Assembly: GCA_963932465.1 (NCBI GenBank)
Contig: CAWVRF010001052.1
Coordinates: forward strand, 1-64,000
Direction: 5' to 3'
DNA length: 64,000 bases
Origin: Maratus speciosus
Lineage: Eukaryota > Arthropoda > Arachnida > Araneae > Salticidae
The stretch's first letter is position 1. Each line of letters begins with the position of its first letter. Under the pieces are notes generated by a model. The model searched no databases. It saw nothing but the letters and a program-made list of their open reading frames with translations, and had not been told where the DNA came from. A program made the position numbers and the translations under genes. Positions 12,370 to 23,383 of this stretch are shown piece after piece.

Positions 12370-12720
12370 CAAGAAGGGTTATGTGTTTCACGTGTATCTA
12401 GGTATGTGGATTTCTTTATACCCTCGAAACATCCCAATGGCTGGATGGATTTTAATGAATGAGGTCTCTATCGATTCATCTTAACCGTCCGATGGTTATA
12501 GGCTAGGTTTTGTTTTTATAAATTCAAAATGGCGGCCGTAAGAAAATTTCCCGCACTCTCTTGAGTGGCATATTATTGGATAAATCTTTCAAAATGAAGA
12601 CGATGTTACATTGACTATTTTACAGTCAGAAGCTTCGTTTAAATATTACACAACCTGGAAGTTGTGTAGGTAGGATCTCTCGCTTTACTGCAACTTTAAC
12701 CTTCATAGACATCTATGGGC
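12370..12720. repeat. Unclassified dispersed-repeat-like segment
   Basis: This stretch reads like repeat material: GGATGGATTTTAATGAATGAG, 'GAGGTCTCTATCGATTCATC' and TGGCATATTATTGG appear in a GC-richer context than the surroundings. I cannot assign ends or a class. It lies inside the 4.3-kb hAT-type element. Confidence 0.3.
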
Positions 12721-13267
12721 CACATCAAAACAGTGTTTATAGATAGGAACTAACAATTAAACACAACTTAAAAGTCATACAAGTAAATGAAAAAAATAGG
12801 TAAGTAATATAAAAAATAGTTTCACATTAATGAGAAATAATTAGTTCGCTTTTTACGCAGTCGGGTTTTTTGATTTTTTAAATTTAATTGACTTATTCAG
12901 TTTTTATGCACATAACTTGGTCTTAGAGATAACTGAAAGCAAAAACGCAAAAAGGGCGTTTGAAACTGAAAAATCTAGAAAGTATGTCTTTTACGTTTTT
13001 CTCTGGAATTTAAATTCCAGATGCTCCATTATCGTTTCGAATAGACAGAAATGCATTAAAAAAACTGTTGTTCAGTGTATAATACTCAAAGTTTTTGTGT
13101 GGCAGGAAATGACCACTCATTTAGCCTAAGACATCTAGAAAATGCGACAGCTGCCGTTTTTTAAAACAAATGACCAGTTTTCACAAAACTGATGCATGTA
13201 ATGTGCGTTTTTACAGTTTTAAATACAATATTCGCCGTTTACTTGAATCACTTTTGTTGAGTAGAAT

Positions 13268-13903
13268 CAGGGGTGATTCTCTGTAAAAAAAAAATTCTGA
13301 AATTCACAGCAAATTTTCTGAAAAGTTACAGCAGAGGGTAGAGGGGGTAGGGGGGGGGGGGGATTCCATTCCCGGCACTAACAATGCTTTTTTTCCCGTG
13401 GCCTTTTGACGAAATTCGCATTTTTTTGCGATCTCTTAACGAAATTTGCGTTTATTCGTGATACCCTGACGAAATTTGCGGTTTTTTATTGATCTTTTGA
13501 CGAAATTTGTTATTTTCGCGATCTCTTGACAAAATTTGCGGTGTTTTTTGCGATCTTTTGACAAAATTTGCGAGATTTTTTGCAATATTTTGGCAAAATC
13601 TGCGGGGTTTTTTCGCGATCTTTTGACGAAATTTGTGCTTTTTTCTCGATTTTTGGACAAAATTTGCATATTTTCCGCGTTTCTTTAACGAAATTTGCTT
13701 TTTTTTTACGATTCTTGGAAGAAATTTTCGTTTTTCCCGCTATCTTTTGACGAAATTCACGATTTTTCTACAACAGATTGACAAAAATTATCTTTTTCGA
13801 GGACCATTTGTCAAAATTTGCGTTTTTTTTTTATGTCCGAATTTTCGGATTGATGACCGATTTTTTTAAATTTTCAGAAAATTAAGGACAGAATCACCCC
13901 CCA
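13268..13903. mobile_element. hAT MITE carrying a 30-38 bp minisatellite array
   Basis: The ends are CAGGGGTGATTCT and, inverted, TGGGGGGTGATTCT, flanked by identical 8-bp duplications AGTAGAAT (13260-13267 and 13904-13911), which identify a hAT-type element. Between about 13400 and 13830 are roughly 13 tandem units with the core TTTTGACGAAATTTGCG followed by a T-rich spacer and CGCGATC. Units vary from about 30 to 38 bp and have diverged. A second array of the same type is at 48790-49265 inside a related element. Open frames through the array are repeats only, not genes. Confidence 0.88.
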
Positions 13904-14098
13904 AGTAGAATGTTATTCAACAAAGCCCCGGATTCTGAATAAGCCAAAAAGTTTTAATATTAACTTTGGTTTTGATTCATTAAAGCGGCTAATTTGCTCA
14001 ACAAGTGATTCATATAAGCGGCAATCATACTAATTATTTTAGCTCTGGGAGGGGTTTTAACCCCCAAAACCCCCCCTTCACTGTGCCAGTGAATTAAC

Positions 14099-14307
14099 AC
14101 GGTGACTGACACTGAAGCTGAAAAATTTACAATGTTTTAAGTAATTTTTAAGAAAGTATAATTCTGTAATAAATAAAAGGTAAGTAAATTTTAAATAAAT
14201 TTTCAGTAATTACTTAAAACAATATATATATTTTTAGTTTTATATTTTAGACCGTCAGTCATCAGCAAATGACGCGTTTTAAATGGAAAATCTAGTGTCA
14301 GTCACCG
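14099..14307. repeat. Small inverted repeat, ~200 bp
   Basis: CGGTGACTGACACT near 14100 is inverted near 14296-14310 (AGTGTCAGTCACCG), and a nearby GACTGAC repeats again at 14309. This may be a short foldback MITE abutting the larger hAT. No gene. Confidence 0.45.
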
Positions 14308-14652
14308 ATGACTGACGTTGTGCTTAACATGTTAACATTCTTGAAAACAATAGTGCATACATATTTAAGCAAACCTTTTAAAATACAGCCTTTTTCAGAT
14401 TATATGTTCGCAAGCCATGGTATACAGAGTAACAATATCAATGATTGCATAAGACAATTACATTCAAATGAAGACTCATTAAAATTGTATAGTTTAGAAG
14501 GAAAGAAAAAGATAATTGAAAAAGTTACAGTTTTGAAACTCTGTAAAAGAAATAAAAGTAGACTTTTAAAAATATTTCTTTTTGATTTATTAAAGCAAAA
14601 TAAATTTCTAAAGATGGCATTAACAAATGTACAATCGTCAAAAATGAAATAA
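14308..14652 (+). CDS. Unidentified open frame, 114 codons
   Basis: An uninterrupted ATG-to-TAA frame. I do not recognise the product. It is Lys/Leu-rich with low complexity only in part; a segment around residues 30-75 (FSDYMFASHGIQ, then DCIRQLHSNEDSLKLYS) looks more protein-like than the AT-rich noise around it. The first codons overlap a small inverted repeat. There is no clear splice site or Kozak context. It may be a decayed exon or chance. Confidence 0.2.
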   Translation: MTDVVLNMLTFLKTIVHTYLSKPFKIQPFSDYMFASHGIQSNNINDCIRQLHSNEDSLKLYSLEGKKKIIEKVTVLKLCKRNKSRLLKIFLFDLLKQNKFLKMALTNVQSSKMK

Positions 14653-15747
14653 GAGATGAAGAGAGAAATGTCTCATGCTTTTTAAGTGCCAAATTGTCAT
14701 GGAGGGATGTGACAGTTAGCTTTCAATTCAGAATTCTACCTACTTTCTGCATATGAATATAAATTTTAAAATAAAGGTTCTTGATACATTAAAAGCTGAA
14801 CCGACGTTAAATTTTCAAATGCTAACACCCACTTTTGAGACTTTATTTCAAATTTTTTTAAAATGAAAGCTGCCAGGAAAAATAATATTGTTCACCTAAT
14901 TTTTACTTAAATCTTCATAGAGTTGTAAAATAAAATGTGTAAGAAATTTTCCCAGAAAATTTAGAAAAATAAATTTATATTATAAATTATTTATATTATA
15001 TTATTTATATTATAAATAAATTTATATATATAAATTTATATCAGGGACATTCAGTTAGTAGTCAGAAAAAATTATACAGAATTTTTTGGTGTAAAAAACT
15101 CTCTCAATGATAAATTTTCTGTCGATGCTTTGATAACAAAAGGTGGTCTCTTTAGGTCATCAAAGAGTAAAGTTTATCTATATCTCGAAACCTAATGATT
15201 GGAATGAGCTATACAGTTACATACCCATGATTTTATAACAATTGTGGTTCGTTTTATTGTAAAAATTAATGTCAATCATAATTGAAAAATTTTTTGCTAC
15301 AATTTTATTAATAATTTTCATAATTCAATTTTTTTAATTAAAAAAATACCTGATATATCTTTGCATCTATGCATTGTATCACATTAAAAATATCAATTGA
15401 ATGATTTTTGGGAAGATGGCAAATAAAAGTTTGTCTAATAACCTTAATCAAACCTTAGCATTGTGAAACTTTAACCTCATCTTACTCTTTACACAATTTT
15501 GAGTCTAACAGTATCTTTTGCATCTCTCTGAGGCAATTTGGCAGTTAAATTTTCTCTCTATCGTTTTCAACAACTGTACAATATCACTAATTTACCAAAA
15601 AGAAAAAAGAAAAGAAACAGGAAGGAAATATCGCTCTGACATGACACTCCAAAAATGAATTCCCGGCGAGTTCCAAATCTGTAGAAAAAAGAATAGCCTG
15701 AGCCCAGTCCAAGAATTTGTATAAAACATATTATCCACCCGTAAGGC
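14653..15747. other. Non-coding AT-rich stretch within intron 2
   Basis: Contains short self-complementary TTATA/TATAA runs near 14980-15045. No gene or repeat ends identified. Confidence 0.4.
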
Positions 15748-16072
15748 ATGGTGACGTCACGGCGACGTCGTTGTGAAGTCACGCTGTGATTTTGTGACCG
15801 TCGATGTGACGTCACGTGACGTCGATGTGACGTCATAGTGACTAGAATGCGAGGTCGTTATGGCCGTTTTAGAGGTCGTTTGTGACGTCACATTGTGACC
15901 ACTCTGTGAAGTCACGGTGTGACTAATTTGTGAAAAGTGTGTCATTTGTGACTATTTTGGCATTAATTTTGTGACGAACCTGTGACGAATGTGACAATGT
16001 TTTGAAGTCACATTGTGACCAATTTGTGAAGTATGTGTCATTTGTGACGAATTTGTCATAAACACTGTGATG
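15748..16072. repeat. Array of GTGACGTCAC-type motifs, left arm
   Basis: The segment starts CATGGTGACGTCACGG and holds many tandem GTGACGTCAC, GTGAAGTCAC and TTGTGACC words in varying spacing. TGACGTCA is the consensus CREB/ATF half-site palindrome. A matching arm in inverted order lies at 21176-21445 and ends GACGTCACCGTGACCATG. The two may be the subterminal arrays of one large element (15748-21445) or two copies of a satellite. The last 20 bases (16053-16072) recur at 16867-16886 as a flank duplication of the SINE pair. Confidence 0.7.
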
Positions 16073-16140
16073 ATTTCAAATGAAAATCAAATTTCAAATT
16101 AATTGCTTAAAAGACACAAAGGCCAACATAGTGAAAAAGA

Positions 16141-16211
16141 TTCCATGCTGGGACTCGAACCCAGGCCATCAGTATAGCGCACTGACATTCTCCCGACTAA
16201 ACCACATGGAA
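16141..16211 (-). pseudogene. tRNA-like module of SINE (inverted pair, left)
   Basis: It folds as a cloverleaf: acceptor TTCCATG/CATGGAA, a D-arm with GTTTAGTCGGGAGAAT, an anticodon stem TCAGT/ACTGA, and a T-arm with GGTTCGAGTCC. The 7-base anticodon loop GCGCTAT would place GCT at 34-36 but has C instead of T at 33, so it is unlikely to be a working tRNA. The A and B box sequences could still act as a polymerase III promoter for the SINE. Confidence 0.6.
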
Positions 16212-16664
16212 CGATACCCAGCCTGGAAAATTTCTCACTATTATATGTTGGCAAGGCTACAAAAGCAGCACAAAATGGGATATTTATCGTGAGCCACCGA
16301 CATGGGGCAAACACGAAACTTAATTAAATCCAGCATCGATTGAAACTATATTAATATTTGGAAATTTTTCCTGAGAGAACCATTCGCCTTGCATCCAATA
16401 TTTCAAATGAAAATAAAATTTCAAATTACATGCTTAAAAGGCAGTTTTAATTTGAAATTTGATTTTCATTTTAAATATTGTATTCAAGGCGAAGGTTTCT
16501 CTTTGGAAAAATTTCCAAGTACTAATGTAGTTTCAATCGAAGCTAGATTTAATTAAGTTTCGTGTTTGCCCCATCTCGGTGGCTCACGATAAATATCCCT
16601 TTTTGTGCTGCTTTTGTAGCCTTGCCAACATGTAATAGTGAGGAATTTTCCAGGCTGGGTATCG

Positions 16665-16735
16665 TTCCATGTGGTTTATTCGGGAGAATGTCAGTGCGCT
16701 ATACTGATGACCCAGGTTCGAGTCCTGGCATGGAA
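16665..16735 (+). pseudogene. tRNA-like module of SINE (inverted pair, right)
   Basis: Inverted partner of 16141-16211, with the same stems and a slightly diverged D-arm (GTTTATTCGGGAGAAT) and T-arm (GGTTCGAGTCC). The same anticodon loop lacks T at position 33. It is most likely the polymerase III promoter part of a SINE and not a functional tRNA gene. Confidence 0.6.
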
Positions 16736-17399
16736 TCTTTTTCACTATGTTGGCCTTTGCACCTTTTAAGTAATTAATTTAAAATTTGATTTTCATTTGA
16801 AATATTGTATGCAAGCCGAATGTTTCTCTCTGGAAAAATTTCCAAGTTTTAATACTGTGATGGTTCTTGTCATAAACACTGTGATGTATTTTAAAATGCA
16901 CAATTTGGAAATAAAGTTTTGTTTGAAATGTAAAATCTTATCTTTTTACCACACTTTTTAGCAAAATATCGCTATTTTGGAGTCCTATTCTTCTAAAATA
17001 TTTAAAATTTTTCCACTTAAAAAACAATGCTTATCAACTGACATCTTTTTTTTATTAAGTTCTAAGCTTGATCTTGAGTACAAGCTTGATATTAAGAATG
17101 TGTAAGATTTTAATGTGTTATGATTAGTCATTGCTTTATTAAATACGACATGATAAGCCATATTTATTTAAATTTTTTATTCCCGTGTATATTGTATTTT
17201 GTGAATATGACCTAAATAGATTTGGTATGTTTTATAGGAAAAGACTGATCTGCGAAAAAGAAAAAACAAGTAAGAAAAATCATGCGTTAAGCATAGATTA
17301 TAAAACACTTTCCAATGCTTCCTGAATGCTTTAACAAGACATCGTAATTTAGGGAAATAACGTAAATAAGATAACAAAGTAAACATTTTAGAAAACGCA

Positions 17400-18450
17400 T
17401 AAAACATTTGAAAAACTGATTTCAGCAGTTACCGTCCATAGCCAAATATGTTTTCTAATTCTTTTGAACAGTCCTGTATTTGATCTGTAGGTTGATATAT
17501 ATACTATATAATGGGGAAATTTAGTTTAGCAATTGAAACATAACAGGTTGAAATTCTTTTTCAGCAATTTATACTAATAAATGGAAAGATACTTAAATAC
17601 TTTTGTACAATCCTGTAGTTTACCTAGAACCTTTATTACACGCCACTATTTAGTTAAAATTTAATTCAAACTATGACACTTTTAAAATTGCTGAAATCAC
17701 ATTTCCAGAAATTATGATTTACAGACGGCAATGTATCCAATTCTTTACGTGACCCTGTATATCATTTTATCTATATTCTACAAACATTTCTTAGCAAATT
17801 AAATGCAGTTCAGCGTAAAAAAGAACAACTCATTTAAAAACCACCTTTAAACAATTTGCGCCCATACGCAGTAACCCTTACGAGTACTTTTGTGTAGCCC
17901 TGTATATGAATTGTAGCATTTATATACACCATATACTGTGCATAAATATAGTGAATAATAAAAGCGCATATCATAATTAAAAATGCATTTCCAGCAATCA
18001 TCGCTAATGAACAGTACTTCGGATACAATATAGTACTGAAATATTTTGTATGTCCCTGTAAATGCTATATGCACTTCGTATTATACATGAAATAATTTAT
18101 AGTATGTAAACTTCAGCGACGTATATAAATTTCATTATATATGAAATAGATTAACATAATTAAAGTACGCCACAAACAATTCCCTCCACCCCTATATCAT
18201 TATGTATTGGAATTCCTTTTTTAGCCCTGTAAATGAACAATAACTATTCTATGCATCGCATATTCAGCAGAATGCATATTTAAATGCGCTTCATAAATGC
18301 ATATCAATTTTACTCCTTTTGAAAGCGGGTAAAATCATTAAAATTCCTTTGAAACGATTTTTTCCCATAGGCCGTAATGTAACGGAATACTTTTGACTGT
18401 CCCTGTAAATGAACTAAACATGCTACAAACTTCATTAGAAATAAGGAACG
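17400..18450. repeat. Degenerate tandem array, ~130-180 bp period, ~7 units
   Basis: A core of the form TACTTTTGT followed by CCCTGTAAATGAA recurs near 17460, 17600, 17745, 17885, 18040, 18210 and 18390. Between cores, partial phrases such as 'aattgctgaaatcacatttcca' recur (17570 inverted sense, 17690, 17985). Unit length varies and identity is low, so this is an old satellite or an array inside a larger element. No coding exon was found here. Confidence 0.6.
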
Positions 18451-19921
18451 GGCTATGGTAAACGTCAATATCTAAATGTTTCAGGGCAATCCGAGTTTAT
18501 TTACGAGAGTTAGAGCGCGGACAGACGGCTATACAGAAAAACGGACAGGCAAACTGAAGTTAAACACTGTTAATCTGTTTTTCACTCCTATACTATGTAA
18601 ATAAATATGACTTTAAAAAAATATATACTAAAGTAGTTTAATCTATAAACTTCCTATTAGACACGAAAAACTTTTTATTTCAATGTTTAAATATCATATT
18701 TTACTTTTAGTGCCAATAATTACGTATATCATAAACTTAGAAAATAATTTTATAATAGACGAAAATTTAATAATTGCTTCAGAATGTCTATAATTAAATG
18801 TTAGATTAAAATCACAAACAAAAAAAAATGCTTATATACAATTAAAAAAAATAAATATATCAATTTGAAAAACACTAAAAATAATAATTAGTATTTATAA
18901 TTGTACTATTAAACAACAATAAATTATAATAGATGAATTAAATGTATTATTAGATTTAACAATATCTCAAAAATCTTTGCATATAAGAAATTTCTATTAT
19001 TTTATAATTTTGGCAAATGCTAAATCTGAAAACCATTGGTATGAAGATTTATGATTTTAAATAATAATTTAAAATATTATTAGCACTAAAAGAAAAATCT
19101 TTGAAAAGTTTCACTAGTGTAATACGTAAAAATACATTTTCCCAATATAATGCTAATTTCTAATCTGAAATAGTTTCGTAATATCATAATAATCGAAAAT
19201 CATATTTAACTCCAAAATAATAATGTCTATAACTACTGTAAGTGTTAGCAATCAGGAAACACAAAACAGTAAGAAGCCGAAAAAAATTCCAAATCATTGT
19301 CTCAACATATTTTCAATCTCAATTAACAGCAAATTAATCTTTAAATTAATTCCACTATGAATGCAGTTATGAATCAGTCTCTGCGCAGCTGTTTTTTTTT
19401 TTCTTTTCTTTTTAAGTGATCGAAGATTAAGATATTTTTCAACGCAGCATCGAATAGGAAAATGTTTCTGAAAACAATTGCAGAACAGTCCCTTACTAAT
19501 ATAACATAAAACTATTTAAGTCATCATAATATACAAAACAGGGATAAAACATTTAAATTAAATAAGACTTACATTTACGTCCCATTTATAATATCCGTGT
19601 ATTTGTAATATTTTAAAATGGCGGTCTTCTTTCTCTTATTTTATAAAAAAGTGTTGTAGACTTCGTGATGTTCTAAACAGAGTAAACTTCCGGTGTCTCC
19701 TCTTCTGTGAGCAGACGATTTTGATTTTAAGCAGATGTTCTTTTTTACCGTTATTTGTTTTTGAATACAAAAGATTTCGAACTCAAATGCGCAATAATTT
19801 TATGAAACTGTCTTTAATTAAAATTTTCTTTTTGAAGAATTTTCCAATGTATTTTATCTTTTCTTTTTATCGGTTACCAAACAATTCAAGTTACAATGGA
19901 TTGTAAAGGTTCTTTTTTGTA

Positions 19922-19954
<33 letters not shown>

Positions 19955-20079
19955 TAGAGTTTATTAGATAAAACTTTGTTTAAATTTTTAAAATGAGTAA
20001 CTATCAATTTAAGGGTAATAATGAACCCCCAGCCCCCTTTTCTAAAAGTAAAATTTGTTTCACACGTAATAAATACAAA
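18451..20079. other. Non-coding AT-rich stretch within intron 2
   Basis: Very AT-rich. It contains a (AAT)n microsatellite at about 19922-19955. A short GC-richer phrase near 18500-18550 (AGAGCGCGGACAGACGG) resembles repeat-derived sequence but was not classified. No gene. Confidence 0.4.
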
Positions 20080-20469
20080 ATATCGCTCACCCGCAAGAAA
20101 AGTGACACATCTCGACAAAAGTAAATTTCACAGGAGAGGCAAAAGAAAATGTGCATGATTTTACTGTAACATGAAATTATAGCACTTAGCTTTGCATGCA
20201 AGAATTAAAAAGTGCATAAAAGCGTAAAGCACATAAGAATGAAAACGTAGGATGTGGTTTGAAGGGTTGGATAATTTTACCTCATTACATAATCCACCCC
20301 TCTTCTTTGGTCACAAATGGACATATAGCATAATAACGTGATTTTCCGTGTAGCTAAACTTATGAAACTGTTTGTGTAGCAAGACGCACCTATGACAAAC
20401 CTTTTAGTGGAATAAAACGCAAAATGAATTTCTGCGAGATGTGTCACTTTTCTTGCGGGTGAGCGATAT
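20080..20469. repeat. Perfect 35-bp inverted repeat bounding ~390 bp
   Basis: The left arm 20080-20114 (starts ATATCGCTCACCCGCAAGAA) is the exact reverse complement of 20435-20469. The 320-bp interior is AT-rich and non-coding. Perfect arms suggest either a young foldback MITE or a site kept by selection or gene conversion. No convincing flank duplication was found. Confidence 0.75.
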
Positions 20470-21175
20470 GCTCTTAATAAATAAAAAAGGATTATCGAGG
20501 ATAAAATAAAAGAATTTTTTGTCAATCTGCCAATCTTTTCATATTAATTTTCTGTAAAATAAAACAATTTGTAAAATAACTTTTTTTTTAAAGTCGTATC
20601 TCTAAAATACAAATCTGAAATACGAATAATTAATTATTATCATGCATTTTGCATAAATTTTGTATATTTTTTTTATTTTCGGAAAATGTTAATTTATTTG
20701 TAAAGTCTGAAAGAAGTAGATTTTTTTCAAAAATACTCACTTAAAATAGTTAAATAGTTGTCAGGAAAAAAACTCCGACTAAACTCTGAAGACTCTTTCT
20801 ACTTGCTCATTAAAAGCTGCAGACTTAACTGTAATAGAAAATTTTTATTTTGAAACCACAGAAGTGTTTCGAATACCACTGGTTGGCAGAAAAAAAAAAA
20901 ATAGTTTCCTTTCTGCAAACTAAATACTGTACAGATTTAATACTCCTAATTCTAAATATGTTATCCAAATTGCTTTAATGCTTGTATCGTGCACTTTATA
21001 TATTATGCCCCCCCCCCCTTGTGGCAGAATTTACCATTTGCTATCCACTAATATATTTTCATTCCTCATGCCGCTGTAACTCGGGACTGTTTAAAATATT
21101 TCTCTCCATTTTCAAAGATTTTAAAAGTTCATATTTTTTTCACACTGTGACTTACAATATGGTGGTTTTTTTTTT
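20470..21175. other. Non-coding stretch within intron 2
   Basis: AT-rich with a C run at 21009 and a T run near 21167. Nothing further recognised. Confidence 0.4.
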
Positions 21176-21445
21176 TTTTTTGGTCACATATATGACGTGA
21201 TGTACGTTACATGCAATGACATAACAATGACGTCTCAAAATTTTTTTAATTGATAGAAAAATATATAATTTTACAGTAAATAACATGTTTTGAAGAATTT
21301 TTGTAATTTTTTAAAGTTTTCTAAGAAGTTCACATCTCAGTCACAACGTGACGTTACTGAGTGGTGGCATTTTGGTCACAGATGTGACGTGACCACAGTG
21401 ACTTACAGTGACGTCACAATGACGTCACCGTGACCATGCATGCTA
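21176..21445. repeat. Array of TGACGTCA-type motifs, right arm
   Basis: Holds GTCACATATATGACGTGAT, GACGTGACCACAGTGAC, GTGACGTCACAATGACGTCA and ends CCGTGACCATGCATG. Taken inverted, the end reads CATGGTCACGGTGACGTCA, matching the start of the left array (CATGGTGACGTCACGG). The orientation relative to 15748-16072 fits terminal or subterminal repeats of a 5.7-kb unit. Confidence 0.6.
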
Positions 21446-21549
21446 TGAGGGCACCACCACCCTTCCCTAAAAAAGGCTTAATCCTTCGTGCACCCCGGTT
21501 TATGTAATGTAACTTTTTTCAAAGGGCAATTGGGTTGTGGGAAGTAGTG

Positions 21550-21705
21550 TTGCCAATTTGGAGGATTTTTTAAAATCAAGATATCTACCAGAATTTCCTA
21601 ATAGTTACTTCCACTTTATTTAATGACAGATTGTGTATCATTAAATAAAGCAAAAATTACTATTCGAAATTTCTGGTAGGTGAATAAAAAACTCCAGCTT
21701 GGCAA
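21550..21705. mobile_element. Foldback MITE, ~156 bp
   Basis: Arms of about 55 bp pair from TTGCCAATTTGGAGGATTTT to its inverted copy TTGCCAAGCTGGAGTTTTTT, continuing through CTACCAGAAATTT. The centre shares TTTGCTTTATTTAATGA and CTGTCATTAAATAA with the MITE at 1690-1856. No gene. Confidence 0.75.
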
Positions 21706-23027
21706 AATTGGTGGGAATGGGAGGGGATTATCTTTGGAAGAGAAGGGCCTCGCAAAAATTCTTGTACCCGGCCTCGCTTTCACTAAGGACGGCTCTGCCC
21801 ATATGCATATCTCACTTTTATAATTGTTGTATAGTAAAAATATTCTTTATAGAAAAAAAAAGCATAATGAATGAGTTAATTCAGTTTTTGTGTTACTTTA
21901 CTTTTTCTATTAAATAATAAATCAAGTTCACCTCCATGTTAGGTAGATGAATTAAACTTAGAGATCTGCCTCTACATGGCTTAGCAAAATAAGGACAAAC
22001 TCTAAAACAGGTCCGGATGGAGGAATAAAGAATTTTTTTAATAGACCAAGCCAGGGCAACAAAAAGAATTAAATAGGCAAGCTGGGTCATTAAAATAATT
22101 AAGTGGACCAAACGGCTCTATATAAAATTTGAAAGGATCAAACCCAGCCAATGAAATATAAAAAATTTTCAATGCACATGACTAGGGTGAAAATAAATAC
22201 AAATGTGCTGCATGAGTGATGCTAGTTTGACAATATCAATACAAAAATGTATATGTCCAACATAAAGATCGGCACAGGACAGTTACATGCTGTCCGAGTC
22301 AGGCTTTTTTTTCTAAGCAGACTATGTGCGGGCCCAGATCAGGCTTACAATAATATTTTTCTGCATAATTACATATTTTTCAATGTCTGTATTTAAAAAA
22401 TATGTAGGCAGTATTCTTTAAAAGAATCTTAATTGTATGTTAAGGAAAATTGGATCTTCCTTTTGTAGAAATCAAGTCAGGTTGAGCCGGCTCGATTTCA
22501 TCGATTTTCGCATGGATCAGGCTGTGAATTGTAAAAATATAAACAGGTTGTGACAAATTTTTAGTTTTTATACCGCCAGGCTAAGATAACTTTCATTCGG
22601 GATGGCTTGGGAATTTCAGTATGTGCAGACCTCTATGGTAACCTTTTTAAATCTCTATTTCAAAATAAGTGGTATAATTTTATTTAGCTTTAGTGTATGT
22701 CTGTATGTATACCTTTGCTGGATTCTTTTTTAAAAATATCTCAAAATTTCATTATTTTCGTGAGCACACAAATTAAAAGCCTCTAAAGTTAAAGTTGTTT
22801 ATAGGTTACTTTCAGTCAGTGTTACTTTTTTTTAATTTTATTAGTATAGATATTTTAATATTTAAATAGATTATTAACTTGTTTTATTACTTTTTTTCTA
22901 AAATAATTAAATATATTAATGAAAGATTATACCTTTATCAATTGATTTAACATTATGGTTCTTAATCAAAAAGTAATTTTAACAAATTATATTATTAAAT
23001 GTATTACTACTTTACACTTATACATAC
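21706..23027. other. Proximal part of intron 2
   Basis: Non-coding. Short fragments look repeat-derived: GGACGGCTCTG near 21791 resembles a hAT end. Pairs such as AGAGATCTGC (21960) and GCAGACCTCT (22623) could be the ends of a MITE of about 675 bp. I could not confirm either with flank duplications. The 3' boundary is the donor GTATGT of exon 2 (22-27 bases into 23000-23027, read on the minus strand). Confidence 0.35.
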
Positions 23028-23383
23028 CTTTGCTGTTGGGCAGTTGATGGGTTTAAAAAAGGTGTTAAAAGATACGATCGACATCCGTAACCATTGTTGC
23101 CTAATAGGTGATATTCTGCAGGAATCTGGGTTTCCACGATAGCTCTTAAACGAGAGTTATCAAAACTTGTTGAGCCTTATGTGCTTCCAGGCCAGCATGC
23201 AACAATGTCCTGAATCATCAACGAGGCATCGCTTACTGTTTGGACATTTAAAGTAAAATCTCCATGCCGATTTCTGTAATCTTCTGTTCTTTCTCCTCCA
23301 GGGCTGATAATTTTTATGTGCGTGCAGTCCAATGCACCAAACACCCCAGGAAATCCAGTTTTCAGATAATAATCTCGGCTAAT
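23028..23383 (-). pseudogene. HARBI1-like: HARBI1-like PIF/Harbinger nuclease, exon 2 (catalytic core), with in-frame stop
   Basis: The 356-base exon runs from a strong acceptor (TTTTTTTTCTTCAG) to a consensus donor (AAAG then GTATGT). Its phase agrees with exons 1 and 3. It encodes the catalytic core: FPGVFGALDCTHIKIISPGG with the first catalytic Asp, then FTLNVQTVSDASLMIQDIVA, WPGST, and [20 protein letters not shown]. Two defects are clear. A TAA lies where the family has His after 'WPGST' (in the 'WPGSTHDS' block). The second catalytic Asp of the 'LGD(S/N)GY' motif is Asn. The rest is open across the exon. As it stands the product would be truncated and inactive. The nearly intact frame suggests recent loss or an error in the stop. 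Confidence 0.88.

Larger units (their letters stand above)
9791..14090. mobile_element. Composite hAT-type element, ~4.3 kb, carrying nested insertions
   Basis: The left end is CAGTGACACAGCC and the right end, inverted, is ACTGGCACAGTGAAGG. Flanks are CAATTAAC (9783-9790) and GAATTAAC (14091-14098), an 8-bp duplication with one mismatch, which fits hAT. An 18-base-or-longer G run sits just inside the left end and a C-rich run just inside the right end. Within it lie a Helitron-like insertion (10563-11985) and a second hAT MITE with its own perfect duplication (13268-13903). No transposase is left. The boundary call is a little less certain than for elements with perfect duplications. Confidence 0.7.
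16073..16866. mobile_element. Inverted pair of tRNA-derived SINE-like units
   Basis: Two copies of one ~330-bp unit face each other in opposite orientation, each containing a tRNA-like module and an AT-rich ATTTGAAATTTGATTTTCATT type tail. The pair is flanked by a perfect 20-bp direct repeat, TTGTCATAAACACTGTGATG, at 16053-16072 and 16867-16886. A duplication of that length is typical of LINE-mobilised insertions. The arms still match over several hundred bases, so the RNA or single strand could fold into a long hairpin. Confidence 0.8.

Noticed and set aside
13436..13869. Open frames on both strands through the minisatellite (repeating KF/FVK-type peptides)
   Set aside because: They are translations of the tandem repeat. 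Both strands give repetitive peptides with no domain.
15567..15945. Minus-strand frames rich in His, Arg, Thr and Ser
   Set aside because: They run through the TGACGTCA array and reflect its repeat words.
16099..16777. Paired 71-codon frames on opposite strands with near-identical sequence
   Set aside because: They are the same SINE unit read from the two inverted copies, not genes.
23028..23383. A frameshift in the T-run of HARBI1-like exon 2
   Set aside because: On recounting, the run has six bases and the frame stays open to the donor; only the TAA and the Asp to Asn change are real defects.
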